Below, piece after piece: positions 5,331 to 5,806 of a DNA stretch of 5,806 bases (positions are counted from its first letter, which is position 1; every line of letters begins with the position of its first letter). A program made the position numbers and the translations under genes. The notes beneath the pieces are model-generated. The model worked only from the letters and a program-made list of their open reading frames with translations, did no database searches and was not told the origin of the DNA. The stretch covers positions 1-5,806 of the forward strand of contig JAKAZP010000175.1 of assembly GCA_021815905.1 (NCBI GenBank), written 5' to 3'. The DNA comes from Pseudomonadota bacterium (lineage in GTDB: Bacteria; Pseudomonadota; Gammaproteobacteria; Steroidobacterales; Steroidobacteraceae).

Positions 5331-5805
5331 TCAGGCGCTGCTCGCGACCCGCACGCGATGCGGGTGATACGGCAGCACCTCGAGCACCTCGCCCTCGATG
5401 AGACGCTGCTGCACCTGGCGCCAGAATCGCGCGGTGAAGATCTCCCCGTGCACGCGCAGCAGCGCCGCCCGCTGGGCATCCTCGAAGGCGACGAAGCGGA
5501 TGAAGGTCTCGGGAAACACGTCGTTCTCGCCGACGTAGAACCAGGCTTCCGCGCGCATCTCGTCTTCCGGGTGGGTCGGCTGGGGCAGGTCGCGGAAGCG
5601 GCAGTCCGTGACCAGACAGAGCTCGTCGTAGTCGTAGAAGATCACCCGGCCGTGGCGCGTCACGCCGAAATTCTTCAGCAGCAGGTCCCCCGGAAAGATG
5701 TTGGTGTAGGCGAGATCGCGAATGCACTGTCCGTAGTCGAGCACCGCCTGCTCGGCGGCCTGCGGGGCGGCCGACTTGAGATAGAGGTTGAGCGGGGGTA
5801 TCCGC
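5331..5805 (-). CDS. aceK: Isocitrate dehydrogenase kinase/phosphatase, C-terminal part (gene runs off right edge)
   Basis: AceK reversibly phosphorylates isocitrate dehydrogenase on a serine, switching carbon between the TCA cycle and the glyoxylate bypass; kinase and phosphatase share one cytoplasmic active site. The visible ~158 residues begin RIPPLNLYLK and continue into VLDYGQCIRDLA, NIFPGDLLLKNFGVTRHGRV and FYDYDEL, hallmark AceK kinase-domain motifs. The three residues corresponding to E. coli D457, N462 and D475 are present: the Asp of PGD (5685-5687), the Asn of KNFG (5670-5672) and the first Asp of DYDE (5631-5633). TDCRFRDLPQP, PEDEM, VFPETF and the C-terminal HGEIFTARFW follow as in the family. 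The frame is open to the window edge; AceK is about 570-600 residues, so roughly 420 N-terminal residues lie beyond. The GTG at 5744 is an internal valine, not a start. The neighbour on this side is a DUF2905 gene; aceB/aceA are not in the window. Confidence 0.95.
   Translation of the reverse strand, partial: RIPPLNLYLKSAAPQAAEQAVLDYGQCIRDLAYTNIFPGDLLLKNFGVTRHGRVIFYDYDELCLVTDCRFRDLPQPTHPEDEMRAEAWFYVGENDVFPETFIRFVAFEDAQRAALLRVHGEIFTARFWRQVQQRLIEGEVLEVLPYHPHRVRVASSA
5347..5365. repeat. 7-bp perfect inverted repeat near the aceK 3' end
   Basis: ACCCGCA (5347-5353) and TGCGGGT (5359-5365) flank CGCGA. In the minus-strand mRNA this would fold as a GC-rich stem with a 5-base loop, starting 14 bases upstream of the aceK stop codon, in the codons for the PHRVRV region. 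No U-run follows, so it is not a standard terminator. It could affect read-through to, or translation of, the DUF2905 gene, or be coincidental in GC-rich coding sequence. Confidence 0.45.
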
Positions 5806-5806
5806 T

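Noticed and set aside
5305..5727. A 140-codon minus-strand frame overlapping aceK.
   Set aside because: It is a shadow in another frame of the well-conserved aceK coding sequence.
1..5806. Search for CRISPR repeats, insertion sequence ends, tRNAs, toxin-antitoxin pairs, retron or phage defence genes.
   Set aside because: None seen. The sequence is nearly all metabolic coding DNA with gaps of 40 bp or less.

Overview
The window is a compact, high-GC (roughly two-thirds or more G+C by eye), almost fully coding piece of a bacterial chromosome. The best guess is a proteobacterium, probably a high-GC gamma- or betaproteobacterium. The main support is the 3' end of aceK (isocitrate dehydrogenase kinase/phosphatase), a gene largely confined to Proteobacteria, together with a PuuA/PauA-type glutamine synthetase homologue whose motifs resemble pseudomonad-like members. 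This assignment is inference; there is no rRNA or other marker gene.

Layout. Five genes run on the + strand: (1) the C-terminal ~80% of a glutamine synthetase family ligase of the gamma-glutamylpolyamine synthetase type, running off the left edge; (2) a polyphosphate/ATP glucokinase of the ROK fold (ppgK), 40 bp later; (3) a class I/II aminotransferase of the YbdL/MtnE (methionine/glutamine transaminase) type, 34 bp later; (4) an omega-amidase of the YafV/MtnU nitrilase branch, sharing ATGA with gene 3; (5) a Cys/Met-metabolism PLP enzyme (cystathionine gamma-synthase/gamma-lyase fold), sharing ATGA with gene 4. Two genes run on the - strand from the right edge: aceK (C-terminal part only), then a 66-residue DUF2905 membrane protein. 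The two clusters converge with zero intergenic bases: their stop codons lie back to back as TGATCA.

How the genes may work together. The transaminase plus omega-amidase pair is the known glutamine transaminase/omega-amidase couple: glutamine donates its amino group to a 2-oxo acid (classically the methionine-salvage product 2-oxo-4-methylthiobutyrate), and the omega-amidase removes the 2-oxoglutaramate by hydrolysis to 2-oxoglutarate and ammonia, making the transamination irreversible. The translationally coupled third partner, a divergent Cys/Met PLP enzyme, suggests a small sulfur-amino-acid/2-oxo-acid module. The glutamine synthetase homologue and glucokinase upstream may share the transcript, but a functional link is speculative. 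No terminator or obvious promoter is seen between the + strand genes.

No mobile element, CRISPR array, tRNA, rRNA, toxin-antitoxin or defence system was found. No stretch over 300 bases lacks a gene; the longest non-coding gap is 40 bp. The least ordinary points are the three-enzyme coupled cluster, altered active-site-region motifs in the Cys/Met enzyme, a 13-codon ORF that stitches ppgK to the aminotransferase, and the back-to-back convergent stops.
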